DNA of 64,000 nucleotides, taken from the NCBI RefSeq assembly GCF_009770985.1, contig NZ_WSRW01000004.1, forward strand, positions 1 through 64,000. Direction: 5' to 3'. Of the stretch, positions 1 to 7,539 are shown in pieces (the first letter of the stretch is position 1; every line of letters begins with the position of its first letter). The translations under genes and the position numbers were made by a program. Source of the stretch: Mucilaginibacter lacusdianchii. GTDB lineage: Bacteria; Bacteroidota; Bacteroidia; Sphingobacteriales; Sphingobacteriaceae. The notes beneath the pieces were generated by a model. That model saw only the letters and a list, made by a program, of their open reading frames with translations, did not search any database and had not been told where the DNA came from.

Positions 1-73
1 CTAACGAGAAATCTTTTGAAAGCGATTAACTTGTGCGCTTTAAAAAGATCTCTCACTGCCGTTCGAGATGACA
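1..73. repeat. palindromic repeat, family A, left end cut by window edge
   Basis: An imperfect hairpin: GAGAAATCTTTTGAAAGCG on the left pairs with CGCTTTAAAAAGATCTCTC on the right around a short loop. The outer right arm, ACTGCCGTTCGAGATGACA, closely matches the right arm of the repeat at 7501-7539, and the left side TAACGAGAAATCTT matches 7041-7079. The outermost left arm (expected TGTCATTTCGA) lies beyond the window. The repeat ends just before the DUF4159 gene. Confidence 0.75.
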
Positions 74-96
74 GTAGGATTGAGAGGGAAATTGTC

Positions 97-759
97 ATGA
101 AATACAAAGCACTAATCATTGTTATTTTAGCACTTTTGCTGAGCAGCTTTACGGTAAGTCCACCTACCTATACCTTAGCACGCCTAAAATATAACGGTGG
201 TGGCGACTGGTATGGTGATCGTACTGCCTTGCCTAATCTGATCAAATTCTGCAACCAGAATCTTAAAACCAACTTTAGCCCTGAAGATGAAACGGTGGAG
301 GTAGGCAGTGCCGAGTTGTTTAACTATCCCTTTGTGTTCATGACAGGGCACGGTAATGTTATCTTCTCTGACTTGGAAGTACGTAACCTGCGCAAATACT
401 TAACCGGCGGCGGCTTTTTGCATATCTGCGATAACTACGGGCTGGATAAGTTTATTCGCCCGCAAATGAAAAAGGTATTTCCTGAACTAGACTTCGTGGA
501 ACTGCCGCTTAATCATCCCATCTATCATCAAAAATTTGATTTTCCGAACGGTTTGCCCAAAATACACGAGCATGATGGTAAGCGCCCGCAAGGATTTGGT
601 TTGATTTATAAAGGCCGCCTGGTATGCTTTTATGATGTAGAGTGCGATTTGGGCAATGGTTGGGAAGATGCTGGCACCTATGCCGGCGATAGCCAGGAAG
701 CCCGTATAAAAGCATTAAAGATGGGGGCTAATTTAGTGAAATATGCACTAATTCAGTAA
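97..759 (+). CDS. DUF4159 family exported protein
   Basis: A protein of about 220 residues that begins with a hydrophobic export or anchor segment (MKYKALIIVILALLLSSFTV). The rest matches what I know of DUF4159: an early ARLKYNGGGDWYGD stretch, then FMTGHGNVIFSD, a GGGFLHICDNYG turn and a C-terminal helix ending in the YAL region. The family is thought to have a glutamine-amidotransferase-like fold but has no established reaction. I chose the ATG at 97 because translation from it opens directly with the signal segment. An in-frame upstream start at 16 would put 27 extra residues inside the palindromic repeat. DUF4159 proteins often sit near MoxR/BatA-type genes in Bacteroidota. The neighbour upstream is outside the window, so that context cannot be tested here. 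Confidence 0.8.
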   Translation: MKYKALIIVILALLLSSFTVSPPTYTLARLKYNGGGDWYGDRTALPNLIKFCNQNLKTNFSPEDETVEVGSAELFNYPFVFMTGHGNVIFSDLEVRNLRKYLTGGGFLHICDNYGLDKFIRPQMKKVFPELDFVELPLNHPIYHQKFDFPNGLPKIHEHDGKRPQGFGLIYKGRLVCFYDVECDLGNGWEDAGTYAGDSQEARIKALKMGANLVKYALIQ

Positions 760-794
760 GTGTTACCAACTACTTTAATGTGCTAAGTATTAGC

Positions 795-802
795 TATATT
801 TG
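795..802 (+). promoter_or_regulatory. candidate -7 box TATATTTG for the CotH-like gene
   Basis: Fits the Bacteroidota -7 consensus TAnnTTTG and ends 20 bases before the ATG at 822. The -33 region only offers TTT, not TTG, so this is moderate evidence. Confidence 0.4.
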
Positions 803-821
803 CTGATATTTTGCCGTAGCA

Positions 822-2426
822 ATGCTCAATCTTTACCCTATCAATTTGAATAAGTACTTTTGTGCTTTATTGATTTTAGCAACTTTATGTGGTTGCCGTA
901 AATACGACACTGTAGCAACTTCGCCGGATGAAAGTGTGCCAGGCACAGGTACAATTACAGATGTATCAACAGCGGCTATTTCATCAGCAAAAATTGAACT
1001 TAAGAACAACTTAGGTAAAATTACCGAAGATATACCGTGTACAATCAACTCCAATAACGAAATTACAGCAGTACTGCCTAATACCGATGATTCTAAAAAG
1101 CTGGTATTAACCTTTGCTACCCGTACAGAGGGCGTAACGGTGAAGAATAAAGATACGCTGCTAGTGAGCGGTAAAACTGTTACTAACTTTAGTAAACCTG
1201 TTAACCTGGTTACCCTGGCTACCGATGGCAGCACCAAAACTTATAAGGTAATGGTGAAATTATTTACCGGTTTGCCTATACTGCGGTTAACCACCTCGGG
1301 ACCTATTATGTCGAAAGATAATTATGTAAAAGGCACAATGGTGGTTGACCCTAATATGGAATTTGACCAGCCTGTAACCACTATTCCGTTACAAGCAAAA
1401 GGGCGGGGTAACTCTACGTGGATGTTATATCCTAAGAAACCTTATCGCTTAAAGTTTGATAACAAAACAGCAATGCTGGGTATGCCAGCCGCAAAAAACT
1501 GGGCACTGCTGGCTAATTACAATGATAAATCGTTGATGCGTAACCGTATTGCCTTAATGCTGGGTCGCAGATTGGGTGCCGATTTTACATCAGATAGTCG
1601 GTTTGTTGAGTTGTATTTGAATGGTGATTACGTAGGCAATTATTTACTAACTTCACACGTGGAGGTAAACGAAAACAGAGTAAATATCAAAGAACTTAAA
1701 CCAACTAACACATCAGACGAGGATATTACAGGTGGCTACCTGCTGGAACTGGATCAGAAGATGGATGAAACGTATTGGTTTAAAACCAGCCAGGGCTTAC
1801 CATTTAGCGTAAAATCACCAGAAGATATTACGCCACAACAATTAAAATACATAACCGGCTATATGCAGGTTACCGAAAATGCGCTGTTTGCCACAAATGC
1901 TAATGACCCGGTAGAAGGTTATGCCAAGTATATCAATGTAGACTCGTTTTTGAAATGGTATCTGGTAGAAGAAATTTTTCAGACAACGGATGCCCGCGAT
2001 TTTAGCAGTATATTTTATTACAAAGACCGTAACGGAAAGCTGGGTATGGGACCTATCTGGGATTTTGATACAGCAGCAGGTAACGTTGATTATGCCGAAA
2101 CCAAAAATCCTGCAAGTTTCTGGTATATTAAATACGGAAAGTGGTTTGAGCGTTTATCTAAAGATCCTGCCTTTGTTGCAAAAGTGAAACAAAGATGGGC
2201 ACAGATTAAAGATAATGAGGTAAAACAAATGTTTACTGATATTGACGAAACTGCTCAATACTTGAACTTATCGCAAAAACGCAATTTTACCAGGTGGCCA
2301 GTTTTAAATACCTATGTTTACCCTAATGCTGTAGTAACCGGCAGTTATGATAAAGAGGTAGCCTACTTGAAAAACTTCCTGTCGCAACGGGTAAACTGGA
2401 TGAACAACAATATCGCTTACTGGTAG
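822..2426 (+). CDS. CotH kinase family lipoprotein
   Basis: A 534-residue exported protein. The N terminus has a hydrophobic segment ending in a lipobox-like LCGC, with Cys25 as the probable lipidation site. Residues about 30-150 look like a beta-rich Ig-like domain of the kind often attached to Bacteroidota surface lipoproteins. From about 150 the CotH domain follows: GRGNSTWMLYPKKPYRLKF near 194-212, WALLANYNDKSLMRN near 227-241 and a metal-binding-like GPIWDFDTAAGN about residue 415. CotH of Bacillus is an atypical protein kinase of the spore coat. Bacteroidota homologues are surface proteins of unknown substrate, so kinase activity here is inferred from the family only. It stands alone, with its own promoter-like box upstream and a strong terminator downstream. 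Confidence 0.85.
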   Translation: MLNLYPINLNKYFCALLILATLCGCRKYDTVATSPDESVPGTGTITDVSTAAISSAKIELKNNLGKITEDIPCTINSNNEITAVLPNTDDSKKLVLTFATRTEGVTVKNKDTLLVSGKTVTNFSKPVNLVTLATDGSTKTYKVMVKLFTGLPILRLTTSGPIMSKDNYVKGTMVVDPNMEFDQPVTTIPLQAKGRGNSTWMLYPKKPYRLKFDNKTAMLGMPAAKNWALLANYNDKSLMRNRIALMLGRRLGADFTSDSRFVELYLNGDYVGNYLLTSHVEVNENRVNIKELKPTNTSDEDITGGYLLELDQKMDETYWFKTSQGLPFSVKSPEDITPQQLKYITGYMQVTENALFATNANDPVEGYAKYINVDSFLKWYLVEEIFQTTDARDFSSIFYYKDRNGKLGMGPIWDFDTAAGNVDYAETKNPASFWYIKYGKWFERLSKDPAFVAKVKQRWAQIKDNEVKQMFTDIDETAQYLNLSQKRNFTRWPVLNTYVYPNAVVTGSYDKEVAYLKNFLSQRVNWMNNNIAYW

Positions 2427-2446
2427 CAGGTTCAAAATTATAAAGC

Positions 2447-2475
2447 AAAAAGGCGCTGTGTTAACAGCGCCTTTT
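2447..2475 (+). terminator. intrinsic terminator of the CotH-like gene
   Basis: GGCGCTG and CAGCGCC pair around a six-base loop. The stem is preceded by an A run and followed by TTTT, 20 bases after the stop codon. Confidence 0.8.
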
Positions 2476-2656
2476 GCATGAAAGAATAATTTAATTTATG
2501 CGGTTGTTGTTAGGCAGCAATACATAATACAGTAGGTTGAACCACAATTTTTGAATTTATAGAATAAAGAGAATGCATATAGCTTAATGGGCTTGCAAAT
2601 GATAGCCAAACTTAAGCCGTGTTATGCTGTTACTCTTGGAAATTCAGCAGCAAGTT

Positions 2657-2845
2657 ATGGCCAAAATTATTGTACTCACCGAAGCGCCCGACAATCGCAA
2701 GTTATACTTCAGTACGGCGCACATCCGATATTTTTATGAAGCGCCCGACTTTGATGGCAATACCACCAAAGTTTTTGTAGGCGACAGCAATTTTGACGTC
2801 ATTGAATCGGCCGAAACTATTCGCGAATTGTTAACTGCCGATTAA
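2657..2845 (+). CDS. small conserved-looking hypothetical protein (62 aa)
   Basis: A 62-residue acidic soluble protein opening with MAKIIVLTEAPDNRKLYFS and ending in a predicted helix SAETIRELL. The pattern of a short beta-rich body followed by a C-terminal helix recalls small FlbD-like proteins, but similarity is too weak for me to assign a family. The ATG at 2657 is preferred to the in-frame one at 2624, because the extra upstream residues (MLLLLEIQQQV) look like untranslated leader. It is followed eight bases later by a strong bidirectional terminator shared with the convergent metallopeptidase gene, which supports its being a real transcribed unit. No function is proposed. Confidence 0.6.
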   Translation: MAKIIVLTEAPDNRKLYFSTAHIRYFYEAPDFDGNTTKVFVGDSNFDVIESAETIRELLTAD

Positions 2846-2852
2846 ATAGAAA

Positions 2853-2880
2853 AGGCCGCCTGTTTATCAGGCGGCCTTTT
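2853..2880. terminator. bidirectional terminator between convergent genes
   Basis: A nine-base stem GGCCGCCTG/CAGGCGGCC with a five-base loop, A run on the left and TTTT on the right. It serves the small rightward gene and the leftward zinc peptidase gene. Confidence 0.85.
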
Positions 2881-2896
2881 CTATTTAAAATCATCT

Positions 2897-3640
2897 TTAA
2901 TTTCTGCGATTACTGTTTAGCAGTGACACATAGTACAGCAGGGTAGCCAAGGCACTCAAAGCAGCTACTACATAAGTCATGGCTGCCCACCACAAGGCGT
3001 CTTTAGCTTCATTGTGTTCTTCCTGGGTTTGCATTACGCTGTAATTGTTGTTCAGCCATGCTAAGGCGCGTCGGCTGGCGTCAAACTCAACGGGTAAGGT
3101 TACAAAGCTGAAGGCAGTTACAACGGCCAGGGCCAGCACACCAATAAATAATACAATAGCATTGCCCGAAAAGAACAGCAGCATTACCCCAATCATCAGA
3201 GTCCATTGTATAATGGTAGAAGCCGTGGTAACCAGTGGCACCATAGCCGACCGGAAACCTAGCCATGCGTATGATTTTGCATGTTGTACCGCATGCCCGC
3301 ACTCGTGTGCGGCTACCGTTGCTGCGGCTACGCTTCGGCTGTGGTAAACATCCGGACTTAAGTTTACGGTTTTGTTTTCGGGGTTATAATGGTCGGTCAG
3401 TTGTCCTTCAACCGACATTACCTGTACATCGTAAATGCCATGGTCGCGTAGCATGCGTTGAGCCACCTCAGCACCCGATAAGCCGGACAGCAGCCCAATT
3501 TCAGAATACTCTTTAAACTTGCTTTTGAAACGCCATTGCACACCTAAACTCACCAAAGTAATCACAATCATTAGCAGCCAGGCCGAGTTAAATCCGCCGC
3601 CGCCAACTATATATGCGGTTATGAATTGTAAATGCTCCAT
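2897..3640 (-). CDS. YugP-type neutral zinc metallopeptidase, membrane-bound
   Basis: A 247-residue integral membrane protein of the YugP / Zn_peptidase_2 family. An N-terminal membrane segment (about residues 18-36) is followed by a cytoplasmic region with SGAEVAQRML and the zinc motif AAHECGHAVQH (His112, Glu113, His116). Two or three hydrophobic segments follow, then LPVEFDASRRAL, which probably supplies the third metal ligand, and a C-terminal membrane helix. The length is normal for the family. Physiological substrates of YugP proteins are not established. The gene starts at an ATG about 150 bases downstream of murF, so it may be read from the murF promoter or from its own; the gap shows no terminator. 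Confidence 0.9.
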   Translation of the reverse strand: MEHLQFITAYIVGGGGFNSAWLLMIVITLVSLGVQWRFKSKFKEYSEIGLLSGLSGAEVAQRMLRDHGIYDVQVMSVEGQLTDHYNPENKTVNLSPDVYHSRSVAAATVAAHECGHAVQHAKSYAWLGFRSAMVPLVTTASTIIQWTLMIGVMLLFFSGNAIVLFIGVLALAVVTAFSFVTLPVEFDASRRALAWLNNNYSVMQTQEEHNEAKDALWWAAMTYVVAALSALATLLYYVSLLNSNRRN

Positions 3641-3786
3641 ATATACATAATGAGCAAAAAGTATTCCGTACTATTATGGAAGCTGCTTGCGGTAAGTGCA
3701 ATACTTGGAATACCGTTTCATCTGTCATTAATGCAGTTTGGGTATGCAAAAATGACTTGCTGAATTAACGCATGGCTAAATGCTAA

Positions 3787-5094
3787 CTAAAGAAACTGCA
3801 CCAGCCGTTCCAGAGCCATACCCCGCGAACCTTTAATCAGTACGGTTGAATTAGTAATCGGTACGGTTTGTAAAGCTGCTATGGCTTCTTCGGCAGTACG
3901 ATAAAACGTTGCCTGATAGTTTTGCCGCTGCAAGTAAAATTCTTCCCCTATAAAGATGTATGAATTAGCTACGGTTTCTAGCGCAATTTTAATGATGGCT
4001 TCATGCTCGGCAGCGGCCTCAAGGCCCATTTCAAACATATCGCCCAAAATCATCACTTTATGCGCAGCCTGCATTTTAGCCAAATTGTCTATGGCTACTA
4101 CCATGCTGCTGGGGTTGGCGTTATAGTAATCGCAAATAAGCGTATTCGTAGCGGTTTTTACAATTTGAGACCGGTTGTTTTTAGGCTGATATTCGGTAAT
4201 GCCCTGATTGATTTGCTCGGGGTTCAATTTGAAGTAATCGCCAATGCAAATAGCCGCTAAAATATTAGGCAAGTTATACTCACCGGTTAGTTGTGAGTTT
4301 ACGGCATATTGGGTAGGGGTATTTTGCTTACCCCATGCTAGAGAAAGAAACGGCGCATTGGAGGTTAATGTACCTATAACGGTATTTAACAGTGATTTTG
4401 TGCCGTAGTATACAACATTTTCCAGGTCTCGGGTCTCTTGCATCTCCAGCAAAGCCATACTGTCTGCATGTACAAAGGCAACGCCACCCGAGGCTTTCAG
4501 GTAGTCATATAATTCGCCTTTACCTTTTTTAACGCCTTCTACGCCGCCAAATCCTTCCAAATGGGCCTTGCCTACATTGGTAATTAACCCGTGGCTGGGC
4601 TGCGCAATGGTACACAATAGTTCAATTTCTTTTTGATGATTAGCCCCCATTTCAATCACTGCCATTTCATGCTCTGGCTTGATGGAAAGTATAGTAAGCG
4701 GCACACCAATATGATTGTTCAAATTGCCCTGCGTGGCCAGTGTATTAAATTGTTGCGATAGTACGGCATTAATCAGTTCTTTGGTAGTGGTTTTGCCGTT
4801 GGTGCCGGTTAGGCCTATAACCGGTATTTGCAATTGCCGGCGGTGGTGCCGGGCCAAATCCTGCAGGGTGCTTAATACATCATCTACCAGTATGCAGCGA
4901 TCATCTGTTTTAAAATCAGCATTATCAATCACCGCGTAGGCGGCACCGGCTTCCAGCGCTTGTTGGGCAAAGGTATTGGCATCAAACTTATCGCCTTTTA
5001 AAGCAAAAAACATACTGCCGCGAGCAATTTTGCGGGTATCTGTACTGATAACAGGGTGCTGCAGATATAACTGGTAGAGTTGTTGAATTTGCAT
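3787..5094 (-). CDS. murF: UDP-N-acetylmuramoyl-tripeptide--D-alanyl-D-alanine ligase
   Basis: MurF adds D-Ala-D-Ala to UDP-MurNAc-tripeptide in the cytoplasm, completing the peptidoglycan pentapeptide precursor. The 435-residue protein has the short N-terminal substrate domain (STDTRKIARGSMFFALKG), the P-loop TGTNGKTTT at 96-104, the NNHIGVPLT and EMGANHQKEI motifs of Mur ligases, TNVGKAHLEGFGG, and a C-terminal domain with DYYNANPSSM and LIKGSRGMALERLV. The length is normal for the phylum. The gene stands apart from any mur/dcw cluster in this window. A good promoter (TTG, 21-base spacer, TATATTTG) ends four bases before the start codon, so the transcript is probably leaderless. Confidence 0.96.
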   Translation of the reverse strand: MQIQQLYQLYLQHPVISTDTRKIARGSMFFALKGDKFDANTFAQQALEAGAAYAVIDNADFKTDDRCILVDDVLSTLQDLARHHRRQLQIPVIGLTGTNGKTTTKELINAVLSQQFNTLATQGNLNNHIGVPLTILSIKPEHEMAVIEMGANHQKEIELLCTIAQPSHGLITNVGKAHLEGFGGVEGVKKGKGELYDYLKASGGVAFVHADSMALLEMQETRDLENVVYYGTKSLLNTVIGTLTSNAPFLSLAWGKQNTPTQYAVNSQLTGEYNLPNILAAICIGDYFKLNPEQINQGITEYQPKNNRSQIVKTATNTLICDYYNANPSSMVVAIDNLAKMQAAHKVMILGDMFEMGLEAAAEHEAIIKIALETVANSYIFIGEEFYLQRQNYQATFYRTAEEAIAALQTVPITNSTVLIKGSRGMALERLVQFL

Positions 5095-5098
5095 AGCA

Positions 5099-5130
5099 CA
5101 AATATAAAATTAAACGTCAGGTTATGGCAA
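5099..5130 (-). promoter_or_regulatory. murF promoter, -33 TTG and -7 TATATTTG
   Basis: Read on the minus strand, TTG (5130-5128) is followed after 21 bases by TATATTTG (5106-5099), an excellent match to the Bacteroidota sigma-A consensus. The last base of the -7 box is only four bases from the A of the start codon, implying no or almost no 5' leader. Confidence 0.6.
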
Positions 5131-5194
5131 TGTCAAATTTTACTTAGTCCTTCCAATTAAGCTTCGTACAACTTTTTAGTGGTATAAATTGTAT

Positions 5195-5202
5195 TAACTT
5201 TG
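5195..5202 (+). promoter_or_regulatory. candidate -7 box TAACTTTG
   Basis: A perfect TAnnTTTG 21 bases before the GTG at 5224, divergent from the murF promoter. The -33 region is weak. Confidence 0.45.
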
Positions 5203-5223
5203 TAATGCTAAATTCAAGAAAGC

Positions 5224-5556
5224 GTGCTGTTTAAGAGTTTAAAATATATGACTTTGGTTGTGATTCTTGCCGGAATTCTGGAAAGAAGTCATGTGCCGGT
5301 TTTGTCGTTGTTGTTAAAGCATACGTTTGAATTAGCCAGCACCGGTGATTCCTGCTCCGAAGAACCGGCTAAAGAACTGGAAAACCTTAGAGAGTTTTCG
5401 GCCAAAGAATATATTCATCAATTGGTTGTTTTTCGGTTTGAGTTACCTGTGTTTAATTTAAATACAGAATCTGCTGTCTTTACCAAAGCTAAATTCCCAT
5501 ATTTCTTCTACCCGGATGTGCCTACACCACCGCCTAACGGTTACTTACTTAGTTAG
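5224..5556 (+). CDS. small hypothetical protein with N-terminal hydrophobic segment
   Basis: About 110 residues, beginning with GTG at 5224; an in-frame ATG at 5248 would give 102 residues. The first 30 residues include a hydrophobic run (TLVVILAGILE), so it may be exported or membrane-tethered. The remainder is mixed, with a cluster KEYIHQLVVFRFELPVFNL and a proline-rich end TPPPNGYLLS. I do not recognise a family. Support for it being a gene comes from the -7 box upstream, coding-like composition and position in an otherwise empty 500-base gap between murF and the S74-domain gene. The next gene starts 75 bases later on the same strand with no terminator visible, so the two may be co-transcribed. 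Confidence 0.5.
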   Translation: MLFKSLKYMTLVVILAGILERSHVPVLSLLLKHTFELASTGDSCSEEPAKELENLREFSAKEYIHQLVVFRFELPVFNLNTESAVFTKAKFPYFFYPDVPTPPPNGYLLS

Positions 5557-5630
5557 CAATTTTATGGTGTATACATGTTCCTTTAAAAAAAAGGACTTGT
5601 AAGTCTTTTGATAAATTTAAAAAAACGAAA

Positions 5631-6083
5631 ATGAAATCTTTTAAAACCGTAGTGTTGGCGGCTATCTTGTCGGCTTTTACTACTATAGCCTTTGGGCAAA
5701 CTAAACTTGACGATAAACAGGCAAAAAGCAATGTTACGCCCATCAATGGGGCTTTACAATCGGTAAATCGCTTGCAGCCGGTAACTTATAATTATAACTC
5801 AGAACAGCTAAAAGGCATTAATCTGCCTCAGGGTATGCAGTACGGCTTTGTGGCTGATGATGTACAAGCTGTATTGCCGGGCCTGGTAAAAACAGAAAGC
5901 AAGCTGGTGCCTTCGGGTAAAAATGCATATCGTTCAGTAAATATGAAAACAGTTGATATGCAAAGCTTAATACCGGTATTATTGGGGGCTATAAAAGAGC
6001 AGCAACAGCAAATTGAAGAGCTACGGGCCGAAGTGCAATCTCTCAAGCAAAACCGTACATCAACCAGCAGTACTGGTGAGTAA
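5631..6083 (+). CDS. secreted stand-alone S74-type (endosialidase chaperone) domain protein
   Basis: A 150-residue protein with a signal peptide (cleavage likely after AFG, before QTKLDD), followed almost at once by a domain like the intramolecular chaperone of endosialidase / Peptidase S74. Recognisable parts are KSNVTPINGALQSVNRLQPVTYNY, GMQYGFVADDVQAVLPGLV, VDMQSLIPVLLGAIKEQQQQIEELRAEVQSL (coiled coil, split here for length) and a Ser/Thr tail. In phage tail fibres and Bacteroidota adhesins this domain sits at the C terminus of a long fibre, helps trimerise it and then cuts itself off. Here there is no fibre in front, and the usual Ser-Asp cleavage site appears to be Asp-Asp. It could act as a small periplasmic or surface trimer. 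Function unknown. Confidence 0.75.
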   Translation: MKSFKTVVLAAILSAFTTIAFGQTKLDDKQAKSNVTPINGALQSVNRLQPVTYNYNSEQLKGINLPQGMQYGFVADDVQAVLPGLVKTESKLVPSGKNAYRSVNMKTVDMQSLIPVLLGAIKEQQQQIEELRAEVQSLKQNRTSTSSTGE

Positions 6084-6098
6084 GGTTAATTAAACTAT

Positions 6099-6140
6099 AA
6101 TAAGAAAAGCCTTTGGTATAAACTAAAGGCTTTTCTTATT
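6099..6140. terminator. strong terminator after the S74-domain gene
   Basis: AATAAGAAAAGCCTT pairs with AAGGCTTTTCTTATT around a loop of about ten bases, with a T-rich exit on both strands, 15 bases after the stop codon. Confidence 0.85.
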
Positions 6141-6210
6141 ATCACCAAATTGAAGCGGCCGATATAAATAATTTCAGGTCATTTCAACTATTTGCCATAG
6201 CTTTGGGTTA

Positions 6211-7014
6211 GTGAAGTCGCTCAATTTTAACAATAAATGGATTTTGGTAACCGGTGCATCATCCGGTTTAGGTTATGAAATGGCCCGTCAGTTAGCCTAC
6301 CAGCACAAAGCTAACCTGATTATTGCCGCCCGGCGTGCCGATAAATTAAACCAGCTGAAAGCAGAACTGGAGCAGCAAGCAGGCGTACAGGTAAAGGTTG
6401 TTGTGGCCGATTTATCTGTGCAGGCTGATATTGACCGCCTGATTAGCCTAAGTTTGGAAGGGCAGGAGCTTTACGCCGCTATTTTAAATGCTGGAATTAC
6501 CTACTTTGGTCCGCATATTGAAATGCCCGAAGGTGATTTTGAGCGCATTTTGCAAACCAATGTCATCAGTGTGGTGCGTATTACCACCCAACTGGTTAAG
6601 CACTTCGAAATAGCAGGCAAAGAAAGCGGTGTGATGATTGTATCCAGCATGGCCGCACTTTATCCGCCACCGTATCAAGCTGTTTATGCAGGCACCAAGG
6701 CCTTTGTAATGAATTTTATTAACGCCTTGCAGTACGAGTTAAAAAATAAGCAATTGTCTCTCACCGTTTACGCCCCCGGCGGTATTGCCACCGAAATGAC
6801 CGAAGGTGAGAAATTCAACGAATTAAAAGCTTGGCTAATGCCAGTAGAACAGGCGGCTAAAGAGGGCATCGCGGCGTTGCAAAGCCGCAAATATAACCAC
6901 ATTCCCGGGCTGCTTAACAGGGTTGGCAGTAAGTTTATGAAACTATTGCCCAAAAGCTTTATTGTTGGACAATTGGGCAAAACGTATCAGAAATCGTTAG
7001 ATAAGTTGAAATAG
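6211..7014 (+). CDS. SDR family NAD(P)-dependent oxidoreductase
   Basis: A 267-residue classical short-chain dehydrogenase. The Rossmann dinucleotide motif is VTGASSGLGYEMARQLA near the N terminus, followed by AARRADKLNQLKAELE, the NAGI motif, a catalytic Ser in VSSMAAL, and YAGTK (Tyr and Lys of the active site). The sequence after it, YAPGGIATEMTE, and the long C-terminal extension are like the DltE/YqjQ-type group. Substrate is not predictable. Start is GTG at 6211, which gives MKSLNFNNKWILVTG; no upstream ATG fits better. It is convergent with the GIY-YIG gene, and the left arm of the palindromic repeat lies between them, where a terminator would otherwise be expected. Confidence 0.88.
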   Translation: MKSLNFNNKWILVTGASSGLGYEMARQLAYQHKANLIIAARRADKLNQLKAELEQQAGVQVKVVVADLSVQADIDRLISLSLEGQELYAAILNAGITYFGPHIEMPEGDFERILQTNVISVVRITTQLVKHFEIAGKESGVMIVSSMAALYPPPYQAVYAGTKAFVMNFINALQYELKNKQLSLTVYAPGGIATEMTEGEKFNELKAWLMPVEQAAKEGIAALQSRKYNHIPGLLNRVGSKFMKLLPKSFIVGQLGKTYQKSLDKLK

Positions 7015-7040
7015 TAAGGATTGTTGATACTTACTAATAA

Positions 7041-7079
7041 TGTCATTTCGAGTGATAACGAGAAATCTTATACGCTATA
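7041..7079 (+). repeat. palindromic repeat family A, left half
   Basis: Reads TGTCATTTCGA, then GTGATAAC, then GAGAAATCTTATACGCTATA. The inner 20 bases match the inverse of 7501-7520 exactly. They also pair imperfectly with GTATGAGATTCTC at 7090-7102, so the left half can fold on its own. Confidence 0.8.
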
Positions 7080-7110
7080 CCTTGCAGTCGTATGAGATTC
7101 TCATGCTTTT

Positions 7111-7416
7111 CTAAGCCTCTATTACTTCTCTATTTAAAAATAGTACTTCTGGATTTATAGTCTTTACCAAAGCAACTTTCTTTTCCCTCCGCCACTTCTT
7201 TATCTCTTTTTCCCGTGCTATGGCATATTCGATATGGGTATGGCGTTCATAATAAATGAGATGATGGCAATAATATTTGCCTGCGAAAGTAATAGGGTTT
7301 CCCTTGTTAGCTTCGTGCTCTTGTAGCCGCCTAGTTAAATCATCAGTAACACCTATATATAAAGTGTTTTTAGATGTATTGGTTGTGATGTATAGGTAAA
7401 AGTTGTAATTCCACAT
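7111..7416 (-). CDS. small GIY-YIG nuclease family protein
   Basis: A 101-residue protein consisting of a single GIY-YIG domain of the short UvrC/URI-like type. The first strand YLYI replaces GIY, LYIGVT (Tyr20, Gly22) supplies YIG, LTRRLQEHE carries the conserved Arg, and AIAREKEIKKWRREKK contains the catalytic Glu followed by a basic helix. It ends with TINPEVLFL, typical of this subgroup. All expected active-site residues are present, so it should cut or nick DNA. No extra DNA-binding domain is present, unlike homing endonucleases. Its position between the two arms of a dispersed palindrome suggests it acts on that repeat. In Bacteroidota such genes are often multicopy orphans of unknown role. 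The start at 7416 (MWNYNFYLYI) leaves just enough sequence before the first motif. Confidence 0.9.
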   Translation of the reverse strand: MWNYNFYLYITTNTSKNTLYIGVTDDLTRRLQEHEANKGNPITFAGKYYCHHLIYYERHTHIEYAIAREKEIKKWRREKKVALVKTINPEVLFLNREVIEA

Positions 7417-7500
7417 ATGAAAGAGATATAAATAAGACCTATTTTTTTAACGGTGATTAGAAACATTGTAAGCCAGGTATTGCCTATCTATATGCTACTT

Positions 7501-7539
7501 TATAGCGTATAAGATTTCTCACTGTCGTTCGAAATGACA
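7501..7539 (-). repeat. palindromic repeat family A, right half
   Basis: Reads TATAGCGTATAAGATTTCTC, then ACTGTCGTTCGAAATGACA on the plus strand. The second part matches the right arm of the copy at 1-73 (ACTGCCGTTCGAGATGACA). It lies between the GIY-YIG start and the recQ stop, so it may also terminate recQ transcripts. Confidence 0.8.

Noticed and set aside
833-1237. Long minus-strand open frame inside the CotH-like gene
   Set aside because: Antisense to a clear protein domain; no independent support. The same holds for other long antisense frames in the window (for example in mutL, yfhO and the ligase).
5631-6083. Prophage remnant, because of the tail-fibre chaperone domain
   Set aside because: No other phage gene is near, and the protein has a bacterial signal peptide.
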